From Talpa occidentalis (taxonomy: Eukaryota > Chordata > Mammalia > Eulipotyphla > Talpidae): a stretch of 64,000 bases of DNA. Numbering within the stretch: position 1 is the stretch's first letter; every line of letters begins with the position of its first letter. The notes beneath the pieces are model-generated. The model was not told the DNA's origin and ran no database searches. It saw only the letters and a list, made by a program, of their open reading frames with translations. The stretch spans positions 81,575,106-81,639,105 of the forward strand of contig NW_023601104.1 of NCBI RefSeq assembly GCF_014898055.3, given 5' to 3'. This document shows, piece after piece, positions 1-11,885 of this stretch. Made by a program: the position numbers and the translations under genes.

Positions 1-1329
1 TCAACCACCCCAAGGCCTGGCCCTTAAGAATGCTCTACACAGTCCCCCAGTTCTCAATTCTTTACCGGGAGTCTTGGTGGCACTTGCCATACATGTCATG
101 GCTGGACACTCACACCTGGTGTGCACCGCCTTGTTCACAACTGTGACAAACATGAGAAGTAAAACTGCACCGTGTAACCCCCTGAATGGTCCAGGTTTGT
201 GTCAGCTAGCATTCCTTCATCTTGCAGTGAGGTGCTATTGGAATTGAGAGATGCAGCAAAGCTTGTAACCCCCCCAGGCAGGGGTGACCATAAAGCAAGT
301 GAGGACAGTGCTGAAGGTTCTGGAAGAGACTCCCCAACTAAGATAAAATTGTTAGAGCATCTGGTGTTAATGAATGTCCTAAGAGGAGATTTAAGACCCT
401 GCTGGAAAATCTGAGGTTGAATTACTGATAATAATTTAGAAACTAAGAGTTGGGGAGGCCCGAAGTAAAATGTGTTTCAGAAAATAAAAATGAGTTACAG
501 TTTGCTCCATGTATCACTTATAAATAGCACATACAGCCTGACTTTTATAAGCACTGACATAGCCATCGTGAACAAAAATAGATGGGGCTAAAAAAAAATG
601 TGCAAGTGTTGGAGGAGACTTATTTTTCATATCAGGAAGACATTCGATAATGCCTAAAACTGAAAAATAAAGATAGAGTAAAAATAGCATGTTGTTCAGA
701 GATGTGCATGTTTTCACACTGGAAGAATGAACTCGAAGCAATCCTTTTCTGACAGTCATGTCAGAGAAGGAGGAATAACTGCCAACAAAACTGTTTCCAG
801 TTGTTATTTTCATGTGATCATTGCCATGATGTGGCCGTTCTTTAGCCAAGCTACTAAGAGAAAACCTGGCACTAAAATGACTTACTACCCTTTTAATCTC
901 ACTGTCCCATTTTCTCAAGCAACCTCAACCTTCACAGTGACTCAAGAGGCGATGTGTCTCTATCAATAATCAAAAATCACAACTGTTTTTCTTCCCTTTC
1001 TCTTCAGATGCTATTACCAAACTGGGTGTATCAGCACATGTAAAGCATTGCTGCAGTGGAAAATTGTCCCCTCGCTTTCTTTCTCCATCTACTGTTAAGT
1101 CAGAGGTTCAACAAATGATGGCCCATGGGTCAAACTTGGCCATCCGCTCTTTCTGTATGGTCTGTGAGCTAAGAATGGTTTCACATTTACCTCTTGTCAA
1201 TTCATAGATATAAAGCATCTAGAGTGGTAGAGAGACTTGAATCAAAGAGGTTTATAAATGAGGAGGACCTGGAGGCTTAGTCTATAGGCTTATATAGTAA
1301 GTTCTAATCAATTAACTTGTCAAAGACAT
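1..1329. other. Stretch without recognised feature
   Basis: I see no gene, RNA or repeat I can name. The open frames on both strands around 514-969 overlap each other and resemble no protein I recognise. Composition is ordinary AT-rich mammalian unique sequence. Confidence 0.5.
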
Positions 1330-1475
1330 AGTCTTGCAGTTTTGTGCAATATTTATCTCCAGCGTCTAGTGCAGTGCCGGTCAGAGTCAGATGGCAAACA
1401 CTTGTTGGCCTAAGTGTCATCCTAATATCTGAGACATAATAGGTCCTTGGCAAATGCATGGATGAATGAATCAAT
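1330..1475 (+). repeat. L2 3' end fragment
   Basis: The text from 'tttatctccagcgtct' through a degenerate 'cagtgccggtcag' to 'gatgaatgaatcaatga' follows the usual L2 3' terminus (the 'cagtgcctggcacatag...aataaatg' region ending in ATGA repeats). It is old and diverged. Assignment is by eye. Confidence 0.5.
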
Positions 1476-1962
1476 GAGTGGGTAACTGGGTGAACAACAA
1501 ACAGGTATTACCCCGACCCTATTACAAGTGGAGCATGGTTAGGGATGGAGAATAAGAAGTGATCCTTGAATATAAGAATCTTAACTAGCATCAATAAACA
1601 ATTCTCAGTCGAGTGGTGTAATATGGACCAGTGCCTTCCAATTGGGGTACTCAGCCCCTGGGCTACTCTTTCCTGACATTACAGGATTGTCCTTTCTCAT
1701 GTCTCCCTTTCCATAGCCCACCTCTCACTTTGTCGATGGAAGGTACACACTTATTTTTCCCAGTTCTTACTGTGGCCCACTCCTCTGGGTTTGAACAGCC
1801 CCTGCCCCCTGGCACAATCAGTTTGAAATACTGACTTGATGAAATCAAGGACCAGCCTCAAAATCTCCCTGGCCTTTTACATGGTGTAGGTATTTCTGTT
1901 AAAGATGAAGCGTAGCATTGTACATGAGGATACCCTGGCTCCTGTCGGTGTGTTGAAATCAG

Positions 1963-1964
<2 letters not shown>

Positions 1965-2005
<41 letters not shown>

Positions 2006-2033
2006 TATACATATACATATATATCACTCATCA
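1965..2033. repeat. Compound (AT)n(AC)n microsatellite
   Basis: An uninterrupted AT run (about 14 units, 1965-1992) passes into AC units and then mixed AT/AC. Such loci are normally length-polymorphic. Confidence 0.95.
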
Positions 2034-2353
2034 TCATCAAGAAATGCACAGCTCTTGAGAGTCTGATGAAGATAAGAGACTGCTGATGAGAAGAAAAAAA
2101 TAGCTAAATAAATCTCTCCCCCTTGGTGCTTTCCCCACCAACACATTCACCTAAGTGGCTCTTTCTAGAAGTTCTCAGTGTTTGTCATAGGGTTAAAGAT
2201 AAACCAGTGAGCAGTCCAAGTAGAATACACTCATGATGGTTAGTTTCATAATTGGAATGTTTTCCGGAACCATCCCATTTAGGAGTTATGCTGGGTATAA
2301 AGCCTGTGGATAAAAGTTGTGTGTGATTCCTGTTAGTTTAAAATCTATGTTAT

Positions 2354-2593
2354 GGGGCCCTCCCTGGTAGGGTTGAGCATAATGCTGTGAGGCTGTCCGC
2401 AGCCTTTGTGGAGCGAGTTCGATCCCCGGCTGGCTGGGGAGCAACCCACATGGGGCAGCAGACCTCTCCTGTCTCGCCCGCCGCTCCCCTCAGCAATGTG
2501 TTTCAGTACATCTGCTTTTTCTGCTCCCCGCCCTCGCTGGTGAATCTTCTCACCCCCCGCGACTCTTGCCTGTATCCCACTTCTAAAAAAATG
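2354..2593 (+). mobile_element. tRNA-derived SINE, subfamily A (copy 1)
   Basis: The copy starts with 'ggggccctccctgg', carries a B-box-like 'gagttcgatccccgg' and the shared CT-rich body, and ends in a short A-rich tail. It is flanked by a 13-bp direct repeat with one mismatch (2341-2353 and 2594-2606), so both ends are well placed. The head is degenerate compared with other copies. Confidence 0.9.
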
Positions 2594-2609
2594 AAATCTA
2601 CGTTATGAT

Positions 2610-3926
2610 CACAGCAGTTACATAGGTTTAAACAACACACAATGCTGATTTTATTTCACCCTGTAAATGCTGGCTTCTGTCTTCTTCCTGATATAGAAAT
2701 GTGATGATGAGACCCTGGTGAAAAGCTGATGCCCGCAGAGCCCTTAGGGTAGACAACCCCCTCTATTTCCACAAGACATGCTTGAGCTCAACGGCTAATG
2801 AAATCCATAGTGCTGTTTCTTTATCTCATGTATTTAATCTCTCCTGCAATGCGTTCTCTTTATTATTTGAGAATAATCAATTCTATAAAGGCAAGAAAAC
2901 AAATGGGATGGATGAAACTCACAAGAAATGTGAAGCATAATAAGAAAGCTCGTAGCTTAAGGGATAGTAGTGAAATCAGTGGGACAGAGCTGGGATAGAT
3001 CATAGGCAAATAAACAGCATGTGAGACACAAGCAGATTGTGTAAGTGTGTCGACTAGAGAGAGTCAGTGACCTGTAAGGCATTTTGAAGATAAATAGAAC
3101 AAATGGAATGTGTGATGGAATAAGAAAGAGTTACTTATAAATAAACATACAAGGAAAGACCAAGTCATGGGGTGAGATGACACTTCTGGACATCCTTAAT
3201 GCAGTCCTCCCTGGGAGTCTCCCGCTGTGATTCTGCTCTGATCCCACAAGGGCCCAGCATAGGAAACCCAGTCCGTATCCAGAGCTGTTGAGCAGACCAA
3301 TTGCCAAGCCATTGCCATGGCCAGGCGTCTTTGTCCCAAAATCTCTCGGGTGGAGCGAGTGCTAGTGCCAGCTATGGGCTCTTTGTGGCTGCTAAACTCT
3401 CTGTGTGGACCTCAGCTCTGGTTTCCTGTGTCATGGAAAACTGACACAGGAAAGATCTATTGTGATCTAAGCTGTGGGCAGTGTGGTCTTTCCATTCCTG
3501 GCTGTCGGGTGTCTGTCCTGGGCCCTGGGCCCTGGGCCCTTGAACCTGTCTGAGCCACTTCCTCCGAAAAGCATTACTGAAAGTTATACTTTACTACTGC
3601 ACTGAAGATTAACATGATCCAGGCTGGGTTACATCCCTCTCCCCTTTGATTATAAAAGAAATTAAAACTGTTTGGTGGACTCCTAGAGGTGTAGTGGGGA
3701 AGTTGTGCCTGGCCCCATCTGCTTGCACTCTACCCTAAGTGTGTTAGCCTTCCCTTGCTTATTTTTGACTATACTTTAAATAACCTGTGTGATTCAAATG
3801 TTTTAATTTGGCTGGTGAACCTTTCTATGCCGTGACCTCTGAGACAGTTTGCCTGAGCGCATACTTGGGAGCTTCAGTTGCCTCAAGATAATTCCCTCTG
3901 TGTCAGACCAAACATGTGCATTTGGG
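2610..3926. other. Stretch without recognised feature
   Basis: No supported gene or nameable repeat. The only local oddity is a triple 8-bp repeat (CTGGGCCC, about 3516-3540). Confidence 0.45.
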
Positions 3927-3953
3927 ACACACACACACACACACACACACACA
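3927..3953. repeat. (AC)13 microsatellite
   Basis: A pure dinucleotide run flanked by unique sequence. Confidence 0.95.
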
Positions 3954-4224
3954 GTGGACAAAGCAGTTGCCCTCTTTCATCCTATGCCTCCCCTCATCAA
4001 GAACTTATAATTTTAACTACACCTTGGATGCTGTATGAGTCCAAGTTAAATAAGGAAAATGAGCAAATAGATTTATGTATGATTTTGTAAGTTATAAAAA
4101 TCTGCAAGTTAATGACATTAGTTAGGTTTGACATCAGTTTAATCCTGACAACTGTTAGTGATTGAACTTGCAGTATTCTAAGCTTACTATGGTGACCGGT
4201 GTCTTTTTGGAGGGATTTTATTTT

Positions 4225-4500
4225 GTTTTTTTAATCCAATATCTTATTTTTTGTTTTGATTTTTGTGTAGAAGAACTGGGGTGTAGGCCAGAGGTGAGGT
4301 GGGGGCAGGAGTCAGAGGATTCACCAGAGACAGAGTGGGGAACAGAACAGGCAGATTGACTGAAATCGACTGGTGAGGGGAGCAGTGGGAGAGATAGGAG
4401 AGGTCTGCTGTGCCATGTGGGTAGCTCCCTGGCTGGGTATCAAACTCAGGCCATAACAGTGACAGCGCTGATACTTAACCCTTAGGCCCTACCAGGGAGG
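4225..4500 (-). mobile_element. tRNA-derived SINE, subfamily A (copy 2)
   Basis: Read on the minus strand it gives the SINE head ending at 'accagggagg', the body with 'caccagagacagagtgggg', and a degenerate A-rich tail near 4225-4270. A possible target duplication ('gggattt') flanks it but is weak, so the tail boundary is approximate. Confidence 0.85.
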
Positions 4501-4779
4501 GATTTAATAATGAATGCATTTATTTGGATAAAAAATTAAGTTGGAGTTTTTTCCCTGAGAGGAAATCTAATTTTATTGATTCTTTATGCACAATGTGTAA
4601 GAACGTAGAGTCAGAAAAAGTCAATGAAATTAATTATATTTTCATAGCTTTTCCCATGTATATTGGATTAAACAAGATAAATAAAAAAACAACCCTCAGA
4701 GGAAAATGGCTTTCAGTCCTGATGTATGTAAACTTCCTCCCTCCCTGTACTTGGCATGGCCTGGTTTCAGTGTCTTCTG

Positions 4780-5352
4780 TGATAGACATACTGTCCATGC
4801 CCTAATCCCTGGAAACTGTGAATATGTTACACTACATGGTTAAAGGGATTTTGCAGATATAATTGAGAATGTGGACCTTAAAATAGGGAGATTATCCTGG
4901 ATTATTCAGGTTGACCTGATCTAATCACTCAAGACTTTAAACACAGTGAACTTTGCTCCAGCTGGGGACAGAAGGAGAAGACAGAAAAAATTGAAGCATG
5001 AGAAGTATTTTTTGCACTGTTAATGTCTTGAAAGGTAAAGGGGACCATGACTATCCCTCTCAAAGTTGAGGACAATCTCTGGCTGATTGCTAGCAAGGAA
5101 AGAGGGACCTCAGTCCTACAACCAAAAGGAACTGAATTCTGACAACAACCTGAATGGGACTGGAAGCATATTCTTTCCCAGCTCCATGGAGGAGCTGAGG
5201 CTGGCCAACATCTCCATTTTTACCTTGAGACCTGGGAGAAGAGAAACCAGGTGAGCCCATCCTACCTGCAGAAATGTGAAATAATAAATTTGTGTTGCTT
5301 AAAATTACTAAATTGGTGGTCATTTGTCATGGCAGCAATAGAAAATGAATAC
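4780..5352 (+). mobile_element. MLT1-like MaLR LTR
   Basis: It shows landmarks I associate with MLT1 LTRs in order: 'gaatatgttacactac', 'aagggattttgcagat', 'gagattatcctggatta', 'ataataaatttgtgttg' (polyadenylation signal region) and a 3' end near 'cagcaatagaaaatga'. This is an ERVL-MaLR solo LTR shared widely among placental mammals. The subfamily was not determined. Confidence 0.8.
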
Positions 5353-6701
5353 CCGCCGTCCTAGCTTTCAAGAGAGTGCCCTGCCTGCAGTTGACTTATT
5401 TCCTTGTTAATTTTTAATTTTATTCCCTCTGGAAAAGTAGTTTTTATAGAGAAAAACCTAACTGTCCGTGCTTCTTACTGTCTTACTGATTCTGGTAGCA
5501 CTCATTTGAAATAAAATCTAATTCAAAGAGATTAGTTTCTAGAAACAACTTATCCAGCTATCTACCTATCTATATCTATCTAAACGATCTGGTCATTGGG
5601 AGGGAGAATCATGGAGAGGTGACTCGTCTAGAAGACCTGTGGCTACAGCTCTGTGAAAGGATTCTAATGATCCTGAACTCAACATAATGTGGCCAAGGAC
5701 TAGGTCCTGCATAATGGAAGGGAGGAGTGAAATAATACACTGTTAGACAACTCCGGCTCTTAGTAGATTAGACATACCACTGATTCTAGAAAAATCAGCA
5801 GTTCTTCAGGTTTGAGTCTCACTGTTGAATCTATTGCTTGTCCATGGTGAGCATGAGGAATGTGAATGGTTCCTGTTCAATTCATTCTGCTTCTCCATCA
5901 TCCCAAGTCCTATGTCCCTGGTTTAGTGGTAGTCTCCTATGTTGAGTCCTCTTGCAGTATATTGGAAAAGACATTCCTCATCTTAGATATATGTTTCTCC
6001 TATACCTTATACTCCCATTTAGTTCCTTGTCTCCAGAATCCTGACTCAGACTATCAGGATACTTCCAAGCCACTGGTTAGTCTTTCAGTTCCAACTGCTG
6101 CTTCTCTGGAAGACAATGAAGTGATGAATGGGTGGGGAGCAAGGAGTGAGCTCTTCAGGCCCTTTGGGTAGAGCTATGAAGCAAGCAGCCCTTGGATGTT
6201 GCCAACACAAACCTCCTCTTTTCCTAATTCCAATGACTTATGCTCTGTTTCATCTTTGATTCCTCTACCATCTTGAGCTGAATTGCCAAACACTACTTAT
6301 ATTACTATAGCTTTGTTACATGCCATGAACCAAGATAACAGTTGGGACATGGAGGACAGAACTATGAGAGGTTAGTGGAATTTGAAGAGAGATGCTATAT
6401 GGACAGAACTGTGACAGCCTCTCCCAAGCCCCCCAGTTACCCATGGCAACTCCACAGGGTGGGACCTGGGGAGTACTCTCTACACAGTCTCCTGAAAGGG
6501 TTCCCATTAGAAATTCTCAACTAGATGATAGAGAAGGAAACCTTTTCAAATAGTTTACCTAGGCCAGTTTTGCTGGACACAGAGCTACCTGGAAGGTGAA
6601 TCTGGAGACCTAAGAGAGGATATGCATAGCTCTGAAGAGTATGGCACTAGAGATAACTACAATCTTACTTTGTCTCATTGGATAAGGCACTACAGTCCTT
6701 T
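5353..6701. other. Stretch without recognised feature
   Basis: A short degenerate TATC tract lies at about 5558-5576. Nothing else is nameable, and no frame has coding character. Confidence 0.45.
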
Positions 6702-6716
6702 AAGAGTAGGGTACAG

Positions 6717-6820
6717 ACCGTTCTGCTCCCTGCTCTGTCTCTGGTGAATTCTCTTACCCTCCCATGCCTCTGGCCTATACCCCAGTTCTTGTGTAAATAA
6801 AATAAATCTTAAAAAAAAAA
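6717..6820 (+). mobile_element. 5'-truncated SINE, subfamily A (copy 3)
   Basis: Only the 3' half is present, from 'gttctgctccctgctc' through the AATAAA and TCTT tail to the A-run. It is flanked by a 15-bp direct repeat, aagagtagggtRcag, at 6702-6716 and 6821-6835. The truncation therefore existed at insertion and is not later decay. Confidence 0.9.
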
Positions 6821-6835
6821 AAGAGTAGGGTGCAG

Positions 6836-8149
6836 AGGTGGAGAAAACAGGGACTTTGCTTTTAGGAATATAAAATCCTTGCTCCAGAGTAGAGTTCTGG
6901 AGGAAGTGACAAATGGCATCACAACTAACAGCCTTGGGGCACTGAGGAACATCTAACTATCTTGACTCCAGAGGATATGGATTTGGGCACTTCAGCAAGA
7001 ATTCTATCCTCAGTTATAACTATGGCACTTTATACTCTGAATGCCTACAGGATGCCCACACATATGCACACATGTACTCACCACTGGGAATGAAGGTAAG
7101 GAGGGTACGAGGCACTTTTGTGTCATTTTTGTCATTTATTTATAAATATATCCTTTACTGTGGTAACAGCCTTTAACACACAGGAGCTGGCTTCTCAATG
7201 ATCACATACCTATTAAATAACACTGCCCCGTTAGCCACAACTGGGTGATTCAGGAATGAGTGGTTGACCTAGGTACCAAGTCAATATGAATCCCTCCCTC
7301 GTATATACCTTCTAGTCTGGGGGGAGGAGCCATTATTAAATGGATAGCTGGTGACTTTATCCTCTGCTTCCTGACATTGTGGAAGAAGTCATCTGTTTGA
7401 GGGCAAACAAAACCCAAGAGAAGCCAGGGCAAGACACAGGGAGAGCTCAGAAAGAGCTAATTTCAACTGCTCTTAAGTTCCAGCCACACCTCGGACTTTG
7501 TCATTTTATTGTTCAATACTTTGATAATGAGAGTGGCCCCATTATTCTCTAGTATTTTTTCCAATAAATATCCACCTTTTTGGTCAAAGCTAGCTACAGT
7601 TGAATATCTAATAGAGTCCCAACTACAATAGTCAATAGTTCATTCTAATCTGCCTTATGTAGTATGAAGTAGTCAGGACCAATGGCAGGAAGTCAGAAGC
7701 CAGAGAGAGCCTTATGGACAGGGGAGGATGGTGAGAAGCTTGAGTAAAGCGGTGACACAGGAAGGATGGGAAGGATTCTTCGGTTATAGAATATTTGGAG
7801 AGTTGCATGTGCAAAAGGGTGGTGGTGCTGATTCCCAAGGCAAATTTACAGGAAAAAGAGTAGTTGCGGTCAAACTGCGTGTAGGTGGGGACAAGTTTGC
7901 AAAAGGCCTTCACTACTGAGGATGCTACATGTCAGGCTGAGAAGTCTGGGCTTCTTCCAATAGGAAGCCATTGAAGTTTTTGAACATGGAGAAGTTGTGT
8001 TTTAGGAATACCTAGTATTAGACAGGGTAAGATGAAGGGACTAAGAAATGTTTATAGATACATGATTTGAGAGGCAATAGCAGTCCTAATATGAGTCCTG
8101 GGGGCCTGGACCAGAGTCTTTGAAGTGAAAATGGAAAAGGGGGAGCATA
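6836..8149. other. Mostly unrecognised sequence
   Basis: No gene. The section at about 7915-8110 ('gggcttcttccaatagg...gaggcaatagcag...ggcctggaccagagtc') resembles an old mammalian repeat that may recur at about 27640-27860, but I cannot name it with confidence. Confidence 0.35.
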
Positions 8150-8225
8150 TTATCCATTTCTGTATTCTTCACGTTACTTAGCAGAGTGACTGGCATCTGT
8201 GGGTGATCATCAAATTTTTGTTAAG
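8150..8225 (+). repeat. L2 3' end fragment
   Basis: 'tgtattcttcacgttactta...gagtgactggcatctg...' follows the L2 terminal pattern. It is short and diverged. Confidence 0.45.
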
Positions 8226-9489
8226 TAAAAATTTCAAATCAATTAATGTTAAATGTTATATCCACATTATCAGCATGTTATTATATTTAGTATCTTATGT
8301 TGCAATTTTAAAATAAATGGTATTGTTGAATTACTAAGGACATTTGGTTGGGATGTTTTAGTTGTCACTGAATTTTAATATGACCTTGGGTTAAATTAAC
8401 TGGAGAAAAACATGTGTTTTACTGTTGTAAATTAATAATTCCTTTTGGTTATGAAAGGAATCAGTTGTTGGAGGTATGTTTATGTGTTTATTAGAAACTT
8501 ATTTTCCTTACATATTCAAAATAGATTTAGACCATTCTACTCAATGTTTATTTCATAGGAAACACAGTAACTTCTCTCTCTTAACATGTTAGTCAGCAGT
8601 CAACAACCAAAACATTTATTAGCCTGTTGCCTCAGTGGGCAGCCACATTGGAAGTCAGGCAGGATAAGGGAAGATCACACAGAGTCTATGTGGCGCAATG
8701 AGAAGTCTTGAGGAGCTGCACTGGAGGTGATGTGCCGCCCCATCCAAAGGCAGTTTCGTATTTATCAGCATTGAGTACAAAGGTGGGGCAAGTACTTAAG
8801 GAGTATAATGTGTGGGGGATGGGATTGGGGAAGAAGCTAGGGTGAAGTGACCAGGGGCCATTGCCCGGGGGGCTGCAATGTTCCTGCCAGTCTAAGCATA
8901 TTATCTCTATTCTAATATCTGCCTGCTATTTTCAGTAGATACTGGTTTCCCAGTGAGTTCCTCAAACCAGGATTTTGTCCTTGGCGAGAGGCCCCTGTAT
9001 AACCCTCCACCTAGCTGAGAGCAGTAACTCAATATTGTTTGAGAGCACCAAGACAATATCCCCAAGACCAAGGGGGCTTGGGGATCTTATATTATCCCGG
9101 TAGTGACATATGAATTTCCCTTTACTTTGTAATTTATCTTTAGTGAAAATGGCCAGAACAAATACCATCTCTAATCACACAGGAAAATGGAACATTAAGA
9201 TGCCTTGTATAGTCCATGATTCTCATAGCTTAAGTACTATGTTTTCAATATTGCATAACTCTATCTCCTTTTATTAATGGAGCACCTGCTGTTCATTCTG
9301 ACCGTACACAGAATTCTATTTATAGAATAATAAAATATTGAAAGCATAGTGCATATGTAGAAGCAAAATGTGTGCTGCCAATGGGACTCAGGGCAGGAGG
9401 AGGGAAAAGTATGCAGTTGACTCCATTAGTTTATATTCTGATAAAATATGAGGATTCCAATTCCTCCACATCCTTATTAGCACTTGTTA
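8226..9489. other. Stretch without recognised feature
   Basis: AT-rich unique sequence. No repeat or coding frame that I can support. Confidence 0.45.
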
Positions 9490-9503
9490 TTGTTTATCAT
9501 TTT

Positions 9504-9736
9504 TTTAAAGATTTATTTTAATTTATTTATGCATACAAGAACTGAGGTATAGGCCAAAGGTTGGGTATGAAAGGATTCACCAGAGACAGAGTGGGGAGCA
9601 AAACAGGCAGATCCAAGCAGCGGAGGACAGGAGAGGTCTGCTGCACCATGTGGGTCAGCTCCTTGACCAGGGATTGAACTCAAGCCATTGTCATGATAGT
9701 GCTGAGATTTATCCTTTAAGCCACCAGGGAGGCCCC
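9504..9736 (-). mobile_element. tRNA-derived SINE, subfamily A (copy 4)
   Basis: Minus-strand copy with the tail (aaagatttatttta as its complement) at the left and the head 'ccaccagggaggcccc' at the right. It is flanked by a perfect 14-bp duplication, ttgtttatcatttt, at 9490-9503 and 9737-9750. Confidence 0.95.
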
Positions 9737-9750
9737 TTGTTTATCATTTT

Positions 9751-10639
9751 GTTTGTAACCAGCATAATTGGGTGTGAAATATGTCATTGTGGCTTTGATT
9801 TGCACTTCATTTGTATTTCTCCAGTGGAAATGACACAAAAATTTCATGTTTACTGAGCAATTTTTCTTAAGTATATTTTTTTTTCAATCACCATCTATTT
9901 TTAAAATAAAGTTTTATCTAAATATAGCCATGCCATTTCTTTATGCCTTGCCTGTGGCTATTTTTGTCCCACAACAGCATTATTGGACAGATGACCTACA
10001 CAGGAGAGTGTAAAATACTTCTATGTGACCCTTTACAGATAAAGTTCATAGACCCTTACCCTTAGGCCTAAGCCATTCGAGGGTTTAATAATCATCCCAG
10101 CTTTCCAGGGACTTAAATATTTTCTTGGATCAAAGATTTTCAGTTTTAGAAACTGGAAGCCACCCCAGAGAGACACTGTAGCCCTTTGAATATCAGAAGT
10201 TCTGGCCCCATCTCTGCCCAATTGTGTTATTAGCCTTGACTCCCTGACTCATGTATTTGTTTTTTATGTTAGATTTTTAAAAGTGAGCACAAACATGATG
10301 GCTTTAAAACACTCAAGGGGAAGTACTTCTGGAGTATTGGAGTAACACACTTTGAAAATCCTCTCTTCCATAAAAGCAGTGTGAAATTGGGAAAAGCAAC
10401 TCTTCCAGAATTCTTGCATTAATCAAAGGCTTACAATGATCTGAGGAGCATTTATTGTGGAACAGCAGCTGTATCTCGGTATGAATAGTGAGCTTTTGGT
10501 ATTTTAAATAGCCCTGTTCCTATCTTCTGCTCCCAAATTCCATGGTAGCCTTGAAAACCAATAACCATGCAACCATTCCAACTGGGAGCAGCCTACCTTC
10601 TACCAGAAGGAGCTGAAAGGACTGGAGATTTCCAAAAAG
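9751..10639. other. Stretch without recognised feature
   Basis: No supported feature. The right part may already be degraded Tigger sequence, but the match only becomes convincing further on. Confidence 0.4.
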
Positions 10640-10729
10640 CTCTAACCCCAGAGAATTGTCATTATTTGAGTTGTCTGGAAGAAGTTGATTCCAACCTTTA
10701 TGGATGCTTTGAGAAGTTCAAAGTCATTT
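10640..10729 (+). mobile_element. Tigger1 DNA transposon, left segment
   Basis: The segment ending '...tatggatgctttgagaagtt' continues, after the LTR composite, with '...cagtggaggaagtaac', matching my memory of the Tigger1 transposase region. It marks the left half of the target into which the retroviral composite inserted. The left limit is uncertain. Confidence 0.55.
10726..10729. repeat. 4-bp target duplication (left), ATTT
   Basis: ATTT here and at 11886-11889 flank the LTR composite. Removing the composite and one ATTT restores continuous Tigger1-like sequence. Confidence 0.65.
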
Positions 10730-10865
10730 TGTTAGGGGAAAAAGGCTGTCCCAAAGCTAATTCCATACAGGCTTTGTGGACTCCACCCCCACCCCAGTGT
10801 TAGGGGGAAAAGGCTGCCCCAAAGCAAATTCCATACAGGCTTTGTGGACTCCACCCCTACCCCAG
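10730..10865 (+). repeat. Tandem duplication of the U3 start (2 x 68 bp)
   Basis: Two adjacent 68-bp units, each starting TGTTAGGGG and ending CCCCAG, differ at four positions. The outer unit abuts the ATTT target duplication, so it is the integrated terminus and the duplication is internal to the LTR. Confidence 0.9.
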
Positions 10866-11269
10866 GTCAAAGCCAAAGACACTGGGAACTCCAAATCCCA
10901 TCACCACCCAAGGGAAGGTGGCTGGGACCTGAGGGTGGGGTTAAGCAGCCAGGTGGCTACAAAAGGCAGACATGTGGGCTTTGGGGCTCTCTCCATTTTG
11001 GGGCCCTCGGCCAGCTCGCGGCGTCCGTCTAGCTCTGAGAGTGACTTTGGGTTTCCAGGTCGTCGGATCGGGTAGGACGCATTAAAGACTTTATTTCCCT
11101 ATTTTCTCCCTGAGTTGTACATTTTCCTTATTTCTTTTTCTCTTGTAAATAAACCTTTTATTAACCCTTTTGCGTGTGTCTGTAGTAGAGTATTCATAAG
11201 TCCCTTTAAAGCACGCGGGTGAGGACCCACAGCCAGGAACCCTTTTAATATCGGGGTTGCTCTATAACA
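10730..11269 (+). mobile_element. ERV LTR, family 1, plus orientation
   Basis: The LTR begins TGTTAGG and ends CTATAACA. It holds a possible TATA-region equivalent near 'ctacaaaaggcagac' (the sister copy at 15734-16202 has a cleaner 'gatataaggcagac'), a polyadenylation signal 'gtaaataaacctttt' around 11146-11160, and a U5 end followed after 3 bases by a primer-binding-site-like sequence. The first 68 bp are tandemly duplicated (10730-10797 and 10798-10865, four mismatches). No viral genes follow. The next element is an inverted LTR of another family. Confidence 0.85.
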
Positions 11270-11298
11270 GCTTGGCGCCCCACGTTGGGCACCAAATC
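11270..11298. promoter_or_regulatory. Near-palindromic tRNA-Lys-type primer-binding site shared by two LTRs
   Basis: On the plus strand, 11273-11290 reads TGGCGCCCCACGTTGGGC. On the minus strand, 11294-11277 reads TGGTGCCCAACGTGGGGC. Against the Lys1,2 site TGGCGCCCAACGTGGGGC these are 16/18 and 17/18 matches. The plus copy lies 3 bases after the family-1 LTR and the minus copy 4 bases after the family-2 LTR, so the site is correctly placed for either. Confidence 0.75.
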
Positions 11299-11885
11299 TG
11301 TTATAGGACAGGGAGAGGGGCAGCCCAAACCCCGCAAACCTGCCTATTCTACATGGGTTCTGCCATCCGCCGCATCAACACAAAACATATGACACTTTAA
11401 TGGGAAGGATCTTTAATAAAAACTAGGAAACAATACAGGTGAGGCAAAGAGTCTAGTTTCTAAATGAAGCACCCAAAGTTACCCATCCCCTCGTGGGTAA
11501 AACTCCATCCATATGGGGTCGGCCCAGAGCAAGGCCCCAAAGCCTGCCACAAGTCTAAAGCATCTTCCAGTGGGGACCCACAGAAAAGGGTCAGAACCAA
11601 CCAGACAAGCCCGGAAGGAAAAGAGCAAAATCTACATCAAGATAAAAGCTGCCATTGTCACCTCCCCACGGGTCTCACCCACATCTGTGTCACCCAGTCC
11701 ACGACCAAAAGACAAGCGCAGTTTCTTTACATGTCTCTAGGCTCCATGCGCCTCCTCCAGGTCTCCTGGCTCCATCCTGCTTCCTTCCTCAGTCTCTTCT
11801 GCTGCTTCTCCTCTTCCTGCTCAGCTCCACCCTCCCTTGGGTGGGGCAGGGAACCTCCCCCTTTCCTGGGGACCACCCTGTTGCA
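11299..11885 (-). mobile_element. ERV LTR, family 2, minus orientation
   Basis: Read on the minus strand it begins TGCAACAGGG, carries ATTAAA-type polyadenylation signals close to 11400-11420, and ends CCTATAACA at 11299. A second copy (57606-58171) aligns over its whole length. It differs from family 1 except at the terminal CTATAACA. The open frames 11464-11904, 11513-11740 and 11655-12017 run antisense through it and are not genes. Confidence 0.8.
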
